Source: DASUPK01 sp963795665 (lineage in GTDB: Bacteria; Actinomycetota; Thermoleophilia; Solirubrobacterales; 70-9). Taken from it: a DNA stretch of 64,000 nt. Below are positions 1-10,600 of the stretch, in pieces. The DNA is taken from contig CAWCIP010000003.1 of NCBI GenBank assembly GCA_963795665.1, positions 248,001 to 312,000 on the forward strand, read 5' to 3'. The notes under the pieces were generated by a model, which worked only from the letters and a program-made list of their open reading frames with translations, was not told the origin of the DNA and made no database searches. A program made the translations under genes and the position numbers. Every line of letters starts with the position of its first letter. Positions within the stretch are counted from its first letter, which is position 1.

Positions 1-2
1 TC

Positions 3-731
3 CACATCCACCCCGCCGCCTGGATCGGGGCCCGCTACGAGGAGGAGGTCCGCGGCTGGGACGGCGTGATGCAGAGCTACTACGTCGACCAGTGGCAGCC
101 CGAGGGAATCCTGCTCGAGGCGACCTTCACCCCGCTCTCGTTCGGCGCCCAGTGGCTGCCGGGCGTCGGCGCCGCCTTCTCGGACCGCGTCGCCAACTAC
201 GCTCACATCGCCTCGATCGGCGTCCATCTGCACGATCGCTCGGAGGGGCGCGTCGGCCTCGCCTCCAACGGGTCCCTCCGCCTCTCCTACCGCCTGCTCG
301 AGGAGGAGGCGCGCCGGATTCAATTCGGGATCGCACGCGCTGCGGAGATCCACTTCGCCGCCGGGGCGACGGAGGTCTACCCGAACGTGGGTCCCGTCTC
401 CGTGATCTCGCGTGGGGAGCTCCCCGAATTCGAGTCCCTGGCCCTGCGGCCCGCGGATCTGCGCCTGGAGGCCTTCCACCCGATGAGCAGCGCGCGGATG
501 GGCGCGGACCGGGACACCAGCGTCTGCGACCCGCGCGGTGCTGTCCGCGGCGTGGAGAACCTCTACGTGGCCGACGCCAGCCTGCTGCCGACCTCGGTGG
601 GCGTCAACCCGATGATGACCGTCATCGCCTGCGCCACGCACGTCGCGGGCGACGTGGGCGACGTCGCTAGCCCGCTGAGGCCGCCTTCGGAGCCTTCAGC
701 GGCTGCATTCCCAGGTAGCCCCCAATCGTGA
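3..731 (+). CDS. GMC-family oxidoreductase, C-terminal part (5' truncated by window)
   Basis: The open frame runs into the window edge without a start, so only about 242 C-terminal residues are visible. They match the GMC oxidoreductase C-terminal domain: HPMSSARMG, then a short linker, NLYVADASLLPTS, and VGVNPMMTVIA close to the end. In this family the first His and the Asn of VNPMMT lie at the FAD active site. These enzymes oxidise alcohols or sugars with FAD; the substrate cannot be read from this fragment. The last 22 codons after the conserved core are low-complexity and overlap the convergent membrane-protein gene by 65 bases, so the frame may run past the functional end. The family assignment is firm; the natural stop and substrate are not. 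Confidence 0.88.
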   Translation, partial: HIHPAAWIGARYEEEVRGWDGVMQSYYVDQWQPEGILLEATFTPLSFGAQWLPGVGAAFSDRVANYAHIASIGVHLHDRSEGRVGLASNGSLRLSYRLLEEEARRIQFGIARAAEIHFAAGATEVYPNVGPVSVISRGELPEFESLALRPADLRLEAFHPMSSARMGADRDTSVCDPRGAVRGVENLYVADASLLPTSVGVNPMMTVIACATHVAGDVGDVASPLRPPSEPSAAAFPGSPQS

Positions 732-1074
732 TGGCGATCGCCGCGACCAGGCCGAGCCAGGCTCCGATCTCGATGCCGACATCGCCCTCACCCGGGGGGT
801 TGATCAGCCGGATCACGATCAGGATCACGGCCAGGGCGCCGAAGCCGGCTGCCACCGAGCTGCCGGCCACCGGATAGCTCACCGAGATGCGGGCGAGCAC
901 GCAGATCGCGACCGACATCCCCACGATTGCCGTTGCCGCCAGGAAGACGTCGGTGACGCTGAATGCCTGCCAGGCGGTCGCGTCCTCCCCGCTCGTCGAG
1001 TACCACGGGAGGAAGCCGGCGACGAGCAGGCCGAGGCCGCCGATGGCCCCGACCAACTCGCCCGGCCTAGGCAT
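667..1074 (-). CDS. Small four-helix membrane protein, paralogue 1 of a tandem set
   Basis: A 135-residue protein starting MPRPGELVGAIGGLGLLVAGFLPWY, with about four hydrophobic segments and a short polar tail (PLKAPKAASAG). The 'GELVGAIGGL...FLPWY' opening and the 'WLGLVAAIAITIGGYLGMQ' last helix are shared with the next three upstream genes, so this is one of four tandem paralogues. I chose the ATG at 1074, nine bases after the preceding stop, because the longer open frame upstream belongs to the frameshifted neighbour. No function is recognisable. The shared FLPW after helix 1 and G-G-Y/F near the last helix may mark the family. It is probably co-transcribed with the other paralogues. Confidence 0.75.
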   Translation of the reverse strand: MPRPGELVGAIGGLGLLVAGFLPWYSTSGEDATAWQAFSVTDVFLAATAIVGMSVAICVLARISVSYPVAGSSVAAGFGALAVILIVIRLINPPGEGDVGIEIGAWLGLVAAIAITIGGYLGMQPLKAPKAASAG

Positions 1075-1082
1075 CTGACGAG

Positions 1083-1529
1083 TCAGTAGCGCTCGCCCCC
1101 TGCCTCCTCCTGCATGGTCAGGTAGCCGCCGACCGCGACGGCGCCGCATGCGATCAGGCCCAGGAACAGTCCAATCTTCCGATCGAGCGTCGCTGCCGGC
1201 GTGTCGAACACCTGGTAGAGGATCAAGCATCGTTCCGACGCCCGCGAGGAACGCCGTCGCGACCGGCGCCAGAGGTGCATCGGCGCCGTCGCCCAGCAGG
1301 GCCATCGCCGCCGGCACCAGCGCCACGAGAATCACGATCAGCAGGTAGATGTCGAGCGGGTTCTCGGCCTCCCACAGATGCTGAATTGACTTGACCCGCC
1401 GATCGAAGTGCCACCCACGACTGGTCGCGGCTGCCTGATGCCGAACCACGGCAGGAAGCTGATGATGAACAGGGCGATCGCTCCGATCGCTGCAACGAGC
1501 TGGCCCTGAGACAACCTGTTCGCGTCCAA
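1083..1529 (-). pseudogene. Membrane protein paralogue 2, frame broken twice
   Basis: Three reading frames are needed to recover a protein like its neighbour at 1586-2053: MDANRLSQGQLVAAIGAIAL with FLPWFG in frame 1, then NPLDIYLLIVILVALVPAA in frame 2, then the ending KIGLFLGLIACGAVAVGGYL and MQEEAGGERY in frame 3. The first change, near 1385, acts like one missing base. The second, near 1225, acts like one extra G. Corrected, it would be about 148 residues. The TTG start at 1529 is supported by a GAGGAGG a few bases upstream and by alignment with the MFGGRLSQGQL start of paralogue 3. It could be a true pseudogene or a sequence error; intact downstream and upstream paralogues and similar indels elsewhere in the window favour error. 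Confidence 0.7.
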
Positions 1530-1585
1530 TTGGCCTCCTCTTTCTTTTCAACGGTCGCGCTGACGCGCGCCCTCGCATCCCGAGC

Positions 1586-2053
1586 CTATATCTCCCCGGC
1601 GACCTCTTCCTGCATCGCCCGGAAGCCGCCGACCGCGATCACGATGGCAGCGGCCAGGCCGATGAACGCGCCGTACTTGCGGTCCGCCCCATCGGGGAAG
1701 TCGACCGTGAGGAAGGCGATCACCAGGATCACCCCCACGACTCCGAGCAGGAAGGTCGCGGCCGAGACGAATGAGAACTCCTCGGAGGCGTCCGTGAGTG
1801 CCAGCAGCGCAGGCAGCAGCGCAACCACCGCGGTGATCAGCAGGTAGATGTCGAGGGTCGAGCCCTTCCAGACGTTGTCCGAAGTGCTGCCCGTGGTACC
1901 GCCTACGGCGTTGGCAACCCCGGGCGGCAGGTTGACCCCTGACGGCAGAGATGGGCCGCTCACCCCTATCCAGGGCAGGAACATCGCGACCAGCAGGACC
2001 ACGGCTCCGACCGCCGCGATCAACTGCCCCTGGGACAACCTTCCTCCAAACAT
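1586..2053 (-). CDS. Small four-helix membrane protein, paralogue 3
   Basis: A 155-residue membrane protein (MFGGRLSQGQLIAAVGAVVL...FLPWIG...LDIYLLITAVVALLPALL...GFRAMQEEVAGEI). It has four predicted hydrophobic helices and an extracytoplasmic-looking loop rich in Gly, Ser and Pro between helices 1 and 2. The ATG at 2053 is preceded by GGAGG at good spacing. It is the best-preserved member of the tandem set and the closest relative of the broken paralogue downstream: both end MQEE-x-x-GE. No catalytic motif is visible and no function can be assigned. Confidence 0.8.
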   Translation of the reverse strand: MFGGRLSQGQLIAAVGAVVLLVAMFLPWIGVSGPSLPSGVNLPPGVANAVGGTTGSTSDNVWKGSTLDIYLLITAVVALLPALLALTDASEEFSFVSAATFLLGVVGVILVIAFLTVDFPDGADRKYGAFIGLAAAIVIAVGGFRAMQEEVAGEI

Positions 2054-2113
2054 GTTCGTCCTCCGTCGAGTGTTCGGCTTGCCGGCGGGCCTGCACCGGC
2101 CGCCCGCGGCACC

Positions 2114-2830
2114 CTATAGGTGCCGCAAGCGGCCGGCGTTTGCTACTTGCGTGCCGCCCGATGAGCGCGCGCCGCTCTTGGAGCGGCTCGATGACGACTT
2201 CTTGGACGGCGACTTCTTGGCGGCCGGCTTCTTCGCCGGCACCTTCCTGGTCGTCGTGCGCTTCTTCGTCGCGCTCGAGCCACCGGAGCTCGAACGGCTC
2301 TTCGCGGGAGCCGCGGCAGGCGGCGGGGTCGGCTTGGCCGCCGGCGCACTGGCCGATGCCGCGCGAGTGCGACCGCCGGCCACGGCGACGAGCGGCTCGA
2401 AGCCATCCTCGCCGAGCGCAATCAGCGCGCCGGCCGTGATCGCGAACGCGGCTGCGAGACCGAGGAAGACGCCGATCTTCAGCGTCGGCGACCCGGCGAA
2501 CATCCGCCACAGGATCAGCAGGACGGCCAGGACGCCGAGCAGGGCTGTGATCGCCCCGCGGCGCACCGGGATGTTCACCCTCTGCCCGGCGGCCGCCAGA
2601 TACGCCAAGGCGATCCCCGAGACACCGGAGAGGATGATCAGGAAGCCAGGCAGGTCGGTCAGGGCGTCCCAGCCGCTGATGCCCGGATGCGACAGCGTCG
2701 CGGTGCCGTTTACCAGGCTGCCGCTCACCTCCGCACCTCCGCCGAACCAGTCGAAAAACAGGAACACGAACAGGGCGACACCGCCGATTCCGGCGACGAT
2801 CTCCCCCGTGCGAAGCCGTGATGAGTCCAA
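2114..2830 (-). CDS. Membrane protein paralogue 4 with a histone-H1-like Lys/Ala/Ser tail
   Basis: About 238 residues. The first ~130 form the same four-helix module as its neighbours (DSSRLRTGEIVAGIGGVALF, later KIGVFLGLAAAFAITAGALI). A ~90-residue tail follows, rich in Ala, Pro, Lys and Ser with repeated KK and SSS runs (KKRTTTRKVPAKKPAAKK), like the C-terminal tails of histone-H1-like proteins. I place the start at the TTG at 2830 because GGAGG lies five bases upstream and the resulting MDSSRL aligns with MDANRL of paralogue 2; the frame stays open a little further up. The basic tail suggests binding to nucleic acid or another polyanion, but that is inference. Confidence 0.75.
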   Translation of the reverse strand: MDSSRLRTGEIVAGIGGVALFVFLFFDWFGGGAEVSGSLVNGTATLSHPGISGWDALTDLPGFLIILSGVSGIALAYLAAAGQRVNIPVRRGAITALLGVLAVLLILWRMFAGSPTLKIGVFLGLAAAFAITAGALIALGEDGFEPLVAVAGGRTRAASASAPAAKPTPPPAAAPAKSRSSSGGSSATKKRTTTRKVPAKKPAAKKSPSKKSSSSRSKSGARSSGGTQVANAGRLRHL

Positions 2831-2850
2831 GTCAGCCTCCGTCAATGGGA

Positions 2851-3728
2851 TTAGTGCAGCGGCCCGGATTCAAGCATGACTTGATGGCGAAACCGGGCCG
2901 CCAGCACCGTGTTCGCGAGCAGCATGGCGATCGTCATCGGGCCGACTCCACCGGGCACGGGCGTGATCGCGCCCGCGACCTCCACGGCGGCCTCGAAGTC
3001 GACATCTCCGACGAGCCCGTCGTCGGTGCGGTTGGTGCCGACGTCGATCACCGTGGCGCCCGGCTTGATCATCTCGGCGCCGATCAGCCGCGGCTGCCCG
3101 GCTGCCGCGATCAGGATCTCCGCGCGCCGGCAGACCTCCCCAAGGTCACGCGTACGGCTGTGGCAGATCGTCACGGTCGCGTTGGCGGCGAGCAGCAGGG
3201 AGAAGATCGGCTTGCCCACCAGGTTCGAGCGGCCGACGATCACCGCCTCCTTGCCGGCCGGGTCGACGCCCGCCGAGGAGAGCAGCTCCATGATGCCCCG
3301 CGGGGTGCACGACACCAGGCCGGGCTCGCCGCGTGCCAGCCTCCCCGCGCTGATCGGGGTGAGCCCGTCGACGTCCTTGTCGGGGTCGATGGCGTTGACG
3401 ACCGCGTCGGCGTCGATCTGGTCCGGAAGCGGCAGCTGGACCAGGATCCCGTCGATCTCATCCGAGTCGTTGAGCTCACCGACCAGCTCGAGCAGCTCCT
3501 CCTGGGAGACGGAGCCGTCGGGCTCGTGGTGGAAGGAGCGGATCCCGACCTCCTCGCAGGCCTCCCGCTTGCGGCGGACGTAGATCGCGGAGGCCTTGTC
3601 GTCGCCGACGAGGACCGTGGCAAGGCCCGGCGGCCTGCCGAGATCGGCGGCCAGCTCCTCGACCTCGCCTCGCACGCGCTCGCGTACGCCGGCCGCCACC
3701 GCCTTGCCGTCGATCACGGTTGCGGCCA

Positions 3729-3729
<1 letters not shown>
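2851..3729 (-). CDS. folD: Bifunctional methylenetetrahydrofolate dehydrogenase/cyclohydrolase
   Basis: A 292-residue cytoplasmic enzyme that interconverts 5,10-methylene-, methenyl- and 10-formyl-tetrahydrofolate using NADP. Diagnostic stretches are all present: the YVRRK segment with the catalytic Lys (about residue 55), ILVQLPLP, DKDVDGL, the NADP-binding GRSNLVGKP (about 165-173) and the signature PVPGGVGPMTIAML near the end. The usual FolD length is 280-300, so the gene is complete. The ATG at 3729 shares its A with the TGA stop of pcrA (TGATG), so translational coupling with the helicase is likely; a TTG three bases earlier is possible but less likely. A folate cyclo-ligase gene lies at the far end of the window. 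Confidence 0.96.
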
Positions 3730-7082
<3,353 letters not shown>

Positions 7083-7110
7083 GGGCCAAGCATAGGACCG
7101 CGTCCCGCTG

Positions 7111-7848
7111 CTACCCGCCTGCTGAGCTCGGCCCCTTCTTCGGTCGCAGCTCGGTGACGTCGGCCTCGCCGGCGTCCTCGCCGGTGAGGCTTGCCAGGCG
7201 CCTCTCGACCTCGGCGATCCTCTCCGAGAGCTCCTTCATGGCCTCGGCGATCGGGTCGGGCAGGTGGATCCAGTCCGTGTCCGGCCCTTCCACGGGGTGC
7301 CCCTCCACCCGCACGGGGTGGCCCGGGTTGCCGACCACCGTGGTCTGGGGCGGCACGTCCTCGATCACCACCGTGTTGGCCCCGACCTTGGCGTTGCGCC
7401 CGACGGTGACGGGGCCGAGCAGCTTCGCGCCCGACCCGACGGTGACGTCGTCGTCGAGGGTCGGGTGCCTCTTGCCGCGGGCGAAGCCGGTCCCACCGAG
7501 CGTGACGCCCTGATAGAGCGTGACCCGGTCTCCGATCTCGGTCGTCTCGCCGATCACGACGCCTGAGCCGTGATCGATGAAGAAGTCAGAGCCGATCTTC
7601 GCCGCGGGGTGAATCTCCACGCCGGTGAGCGCACGGCTCGTATACGCGATCGCCCGCGGTACGAGCGGGACCTCCGCATCCCAGAGGGCGTGCGCCGCGC
7701 GGTGGGCGAGCAGCGCCTGCACCCCGGCCCAGCCGGTGAGGATCTCGAGCGTGCCGATTCCGCGTGCCGCGGGATCGCGCTCGCGCGCGGAGGCCACGTC
7801 GCACGAGACCTCCTTGGCCACGCGCCTGAGGGTTCCCAGTCCGAGCAC
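7111..7848 (-). CDS. cysE: Serine O-acetyltransferase
   Basis: Transfers acetyl from acetyl-CoA to L-serine to make O-acetylserine, the substrate of the adjacent CysK. An N-terminal helical region (RRVAKEVSCDVASARERDPAA) is followed by the left-handed beta-helix of hexapeptide repeats with IHPAAKIGSDFFIDHGSGVVIGE, containing the catalytic D-H pair, then GVTLGGTG and KRHPTL. An extra ~60-residue C-terminal segment with a coiled-coil-like stretch (KELSERIAEVERRLASL) is longer than in Bacillus-type enzymes. The GTG at 7848 gives about 245 residues and starts just where homology begins; the frame is open up to 7917 but would then overlap cysK. It lies 31 bases after the cysK stop, so one operon is likely. 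Confidence 0.93.
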   Translation of the reverse strand: MLGLGTLRRVAKEVSCDVASARERDPAARGIGTLEILTGWAGVQALLAHRAAHALWDAEVPLVPRAIAYTSRALTGVEIHPAAKIGSDFFIDHGSGVVIGETTEIGDRVTLYQGVTLGGTGFARGKRHPTLDDDVTVGSGAKLLGPVTVGRNAKVGANTVVIEDVPPQTTVVGNPGHPVRVEGHPVEGPDTDWIHLPDPIAEAMKELSERIAEVERRLASLTGEDAGEADVTELRPKKGPSSAGG

Positions 7849-7879
7849 AACGCCGAAGCTTAGGGACGCCGCGCCGCGA

Positions 7880-8833
7880 TTACGGGGCGAAGAACGGCAG
7901 CGACATGTACCGCTCACCCGAGTCGGGCACGATCACCACGATCCGCTTGCCGCTCATCTCCTCCCGAGCGGCGAGGTCCAGCGCGGCCCGTACCGCCGCA
8001 CCGGCCGAGATTCCGATCAGCAGCCCCTCGCGCTGCGCGGAGGCGCGCGCCGTCTCGAGGGCGTCCTCGTCGCTGACGCCGACGATCTCGTCGATCACGT
8101 CGCGGTCCAGCACCTCGGGCACGAAGCCCGCTCCGATCCCCTGGATCTTGTGCGCGCCCGGCTTCCCGCCCGAAAGGACGGGCGAGGCGGCAGGCTCGAC
8201 CCCGATGACCCTGATGTCGGGCCGGCGCTCCTTCAGCACCTGGCCCACGCCGGTGATGGTGCCGCCGGTTCCGACGCCGGCGACGAAGGCATCGACCTGG
8301 CCGTCGAGGTCGCGCCAGATCTCCTCGGCGGTGGTCCGGCGGTGGATCTCGGGATTGGCCGGGTTCGAGAACTGCTGCGGGATGAAGCCGTCGTGCTCCT
8401 TGGCAAGCCGGTTGGCGAGCTCGACGGCCTCGTTCATGCCGCCCAGCGACGGCGTCTCATGGACCTCCGCGCCGTAGGTGCGGAGCAGCGCCGTGCGCTC
8501 GCGGCTCATCCCCTCCGGCAGGGTGAGGATCAGCCGGTAGCCCCGGGCGGCGGCCACCAGGGCCAGCGCGATGCCGGTGTTGCCGCTGGTCGGCTCGACG
8601 ATCACCGAGCGTCCCCGCTCGATCAGCCCGTCGCGCTCGGCCGCGTCGATCATCGCGACGCCGATCCTGTCCTTGACCGAGCCGCCCGGATTGAAGAACT
8701 CGAGCTTGGCCACCACCTCGCCGGGCAGCTCGGCGCCCAGCCGGGGCAGCGCGACCAGGGGCGTGTTGCCCACCACCGCGGAGCTTTCCGCGCCGACGCG
8801 AAGGGTCGTGGTCGTCCCGTTGGACCCAGCCAT
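7880..8833 (-). CDS. cysK: Cysteine synthase (O-acetylserine sulfhydrylase)
   Basis: A 317-residue PLP enzyme that makes cysteine from O-acetylserine and sulfide. The PLP lysine lies in NPGGSVKDR (about residue 52), the substrate-binding loop is PTSGNTG (about 82-88), the phosphate-binding loop is GVGTGGTITG, and the C-terminal PDSGERYMS is the CysK signature. The length is normal. The ATG at 8833 faces an inverted repeat at 8845-8878 in the short gap to the divergent methyltransferase gene. It is followed directly by cysE, and an Rrf2-type regulator lies 1 kb away; together these suggest a cysteine-regulated unit. Confidence 0.96.
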   Translation of the reverse strand: MAGSNGTTTTLRVGAESSAVVGNTPLVALPRLGAELPGEVVAKLEFFNPGGSVKDRIGVAMIDAAERDGLIERGRSVIVEPTSGNTGIALALVAAARGYRLILTLPEGMSRERTALLRTYGAEVHETPSLGGMNEAVELANRLAKEHDGFIPQQFSNPANPEIHRRTTAEEIWRDLDGQVDAFVAGVGTGGTITGVGQVLKERRPDIRVIGVEPAASPVLSGGKPGAHKIQGIGAGFVPEVLDRDVIDEIVGVSDEDALETARASAQREGLLIGISAGAAVRAALDLAAREEMSGKRIVVIVPDSGERYMSLPFFAP

Positions 8834-8844
8834 TGGAGAAAACT

Positions 8845-8878
8845 AGCGGAACCGGGTCAGGTTTCCGGGGTTTCCGCT
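8845..8878. promoter_or_regulatory. Inverted repeat upstream of cysK, candidate operator
   Basis: AGCGGAACC at 8845 is mirrored by GGTTTCCGCT ending at 8878, with about 15 bases between, and GGTTTCCG occurs twice in tandem inside. It starts 12 bases upstream of the cysK start codon and ends 14 bases before the divergent methyltransferase start, so a protein bound here could act on both. The regulator is unknown; the nearby Rrf2 protein is a candidate by context only. Confidence 0.35.
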
Positions 8879-8891
8879 TGCCTCGGAGCGA

Positions 8892-9746
8892 ATGACTATG
8901 GTTTCCGCCTTGGGCGAGGGACTTGTCACCTGGATCGATTCCCAGGGCGATGCCGAGTTCATGTCGTCGGGTCCGCCTCCGCGCTTCCGGGTCGGCGATG
9001 TCGAGTTTCAGTGCCGTTTTGGCGATTCCCACGAGGGGCTCTTCTCGATCCGGAAGGACCGCGCCGGGATCGAGGCGTACCTCGAGATCGTCCAGCGCTT
9101 CCAGGACGACAACTTCGTCGAATTGGGAATCGCCTCCGGCGGCAGCGTCGCCCTGACCGCGTTGATCGCCCCGCCCCGGAAGCTCGTCGCCCTCGAGCTC
9201 GCACCGGAACGCGTTGAGGCCCTCGACCTGCTGGTCACGGAGCGCGGCCTCGACGAACGCATCCGCCTGCACTACGGCGTCGACCAGGCGAACCGCGAGC
9301 GACTGGCGGCGATCCTCGAGGACGAGTTCGGCGACGAGCCGCTGGGACTCGTCATCGACGACGCCTCGCACCGCCTCGCCGAGACGCGTGCGTCATTCGA
9401 GGTTCTCTTCCCGAGGCTGCGCCCGGGTGGGCTGTTCGTGATCGAGGACTGGAACCATCAGCATCTCGTCACCCGGGCTCTGGCTGCCAAGCTCACGGAT
9501 CCGAGCCCGGAGGAGCTCAAGGCGGGGGTCGACCGAGTGCTCGCGGATTCAGGCCGGGCCGGCCCTTCGCTGATTCGGCTCGTCATCGAGCTGATCCTGA
9601 TCAATGCGGAATCGGACGAGTTCGTGCGCGAGGTGGAGGTCGACCAGAGCGGAGCCCGCATATACAGAGGAAACGGCGAACTCGATCCGTCCGAGTTCCG
9701 CCTCGCAGACCTCATCCTGAATGACTTCGGGCTCCTCCCGACCTAG
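8892..9746 (+). CDS. Class I SAM-dependent methyltransferase-like protein
   Basis: A 284-residue protein with a Rossmann methyltransferase core. FVELGIASGGSVALT (about 75-90) occupies the SAM-binding motif I position, LVALELAPERVEAL is motif II, LGLVIDDASH (about 158-167) is the acidic post-motif and LRPGGLFVIEDW the last core strand. This arrangement, with D-D-x-S-H and IEDW, resembles the Methyltransf_24 and cephalosporin-hydroxylase/CmcI-like families that modify sugars or small molecules. The substrate is not predictable. It is divergent from cysK and ends in a four-base convergent overlap with the Rrf2 gene. Confidence 0.75.
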   Translation: MTMVSALGEGLVTWIDSQGDAEFMSSGPPPRFRVGDVEFQCRFGDSHEGLFSIRKDRAGIEAYLEIVQRFQDDNFVELGIASGGSVALTALIAPPRKLVALELAPERVEALDLLVTERGLDERIRLHYGVDQANRERLAAILEDEFGDEPLGLVIDDASHRLAETRASFEVLFPRLRPGGLFVIEDWNHQHLVTRALAAKLTDPSPEELKAGVDRVLADSGRAGPSLIRLVIELILINAESDEFVREVEVDQSGARIYRGNGELDPSEFRLADLILNDFGLLPT

Positions 9747-10141
9747 ATGTGGTACATCCCCGTGCCGGCCTCCTCGGCCTCGCGGCGGGCGATGTCGGCG
9801 ATCGTCGCGGAGCGGAAGGTCGCCCTGAGCGACTCCACGCCCTCCTCCCAGATGCCCCCGGCCTCCTTGCCCTCCTGGCCGACGACGCCGTCGAGCGCCT
9901 GGACGACCTCGAGCACGTTGATCTGGTCCGCCGGGCGGGCGAGCGTGTAACCGCCCTTGGCGCCCCGGTGACTGACCAGGATGCCGGCGCGCCGCAGAGT
10001 CGAGAAGAGCTGCTCGAGGAACTGGACGGGGATGCCGCGGCGCTCGGCGACCTGGCCGATCGGCATCGGGCTCTCGCCGGCGCGCGCCAGCTCCGCCAGC
10101 GCCACCACCGCGTAACGTGACTTCGAGGTGACCGAGATCAC
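9743..10141 (-). CDS. Rrf2-family transcription regulator lacking Fe-S cysteines
   Basis: A 132-residue winged-helix regulator: SKSRYAVVALAELARAG starts the first helix, IGQVAERRGIPVQFLEQLFSTLRRAG is the recognition region and VSHRGAKGGYTLARPADQINV the wing. The GTG at 10141 is preceded by AAAAGGA. IscR- and NsrR-type members carry three cysteines around residues 90-106 that hold an Fe-S cluster. This protein has no cysteine at all, so it should not sense through a cluster. That resembles CymR, the cysteine-metabolism repressor that works with CysK in Firmicutes, and cysK-cysE lie 1 kb away. A CymR-like role is inference from context. Confidence 0.88.
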   Translation of the reverse strand: MISVTSKSRYAVVALAELARAGESPMPIGQVAERRGIPVQFLEQLFSTLRRAGILVSHRGAKGGYTLARPADQINVLEVVQALDGVVGQEGKEAGGIWEEGVESLRATFRSATIADIARREAEEAGTGMYHI

Positions 10142-10174
10142 GCCAATCCTTTTACCGGGCCGGGCGGCGTCGCG

Positions 10175-10600
10175 TTGAATCGACGCAACCGGGCTTTGCT
10201 TCGCTCGCTGGCGCCCCTGGCCTTGATGGGCGCGATCTTCTACTTCTCGGCGCAGCCGGCCGCTGCCCACCACGCCTGGTGGGAGATCGTCATCCGCAAG
10301 CTCGGGCACGTCACGGGCTACGCGCTGCTCACGGCGCTCTGGGCGTGGGCGCTCCAGGGGGTCGTCAGGCGACCCGTCCTGATCGCCGTGTGCATCGCCC
10401 TCGCCTACGCCTGCACGGACGAGCTCCACCAGACCTTCGTGCGGGGCCGGAATGGCACACCGATCGACGTCGGTGTCGATGCCATCGGTATGGCGATCGC
10501 GGCCCTCCTGATCCGGGCACGCCGGCCCTCCCCGATCAGCAGGGAAAGGGTCGACGCGAGAGAGAGCGGCTCTAGATCCAGCCTTGCTCGGTCGCCATGA
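10175..10600 (+). CDS. VanZ-like membrane protein
   Basis: About 141 residues with four hydrophobic segments and the VanZ-family residues: FYFSAQP near the N-terminus, IRKLGHVTGYALLTALW, then DELHQTFVRGRNG and DVGVDAIGMAIAALL. VanZ proteins are small membrane proteins; some raise teicoplanin resistance, but most have unknown roles. The TTG at 10175 is the first start in frame and has no obvious ribosome site. The gene is divergent from the Rrf2 gene (33-base gap). Its tail overlaps the convergent HDOD-LuxR gene by 29 bases, and the last ~25 codons are low-complexity. Confidence 0.82.
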   Translation: MNRRNRALLRSLAPLALMGAIFYFSAQPAAAHHAWWEIVIRKLGHVTGYALLTALWAWALQGVVRRPVLIAVCIALAYACTDELHQTFVRGRNGTPIDVGVDAIGMAIAALLIRARRPSPISRERVDARESGSRSSLARSP

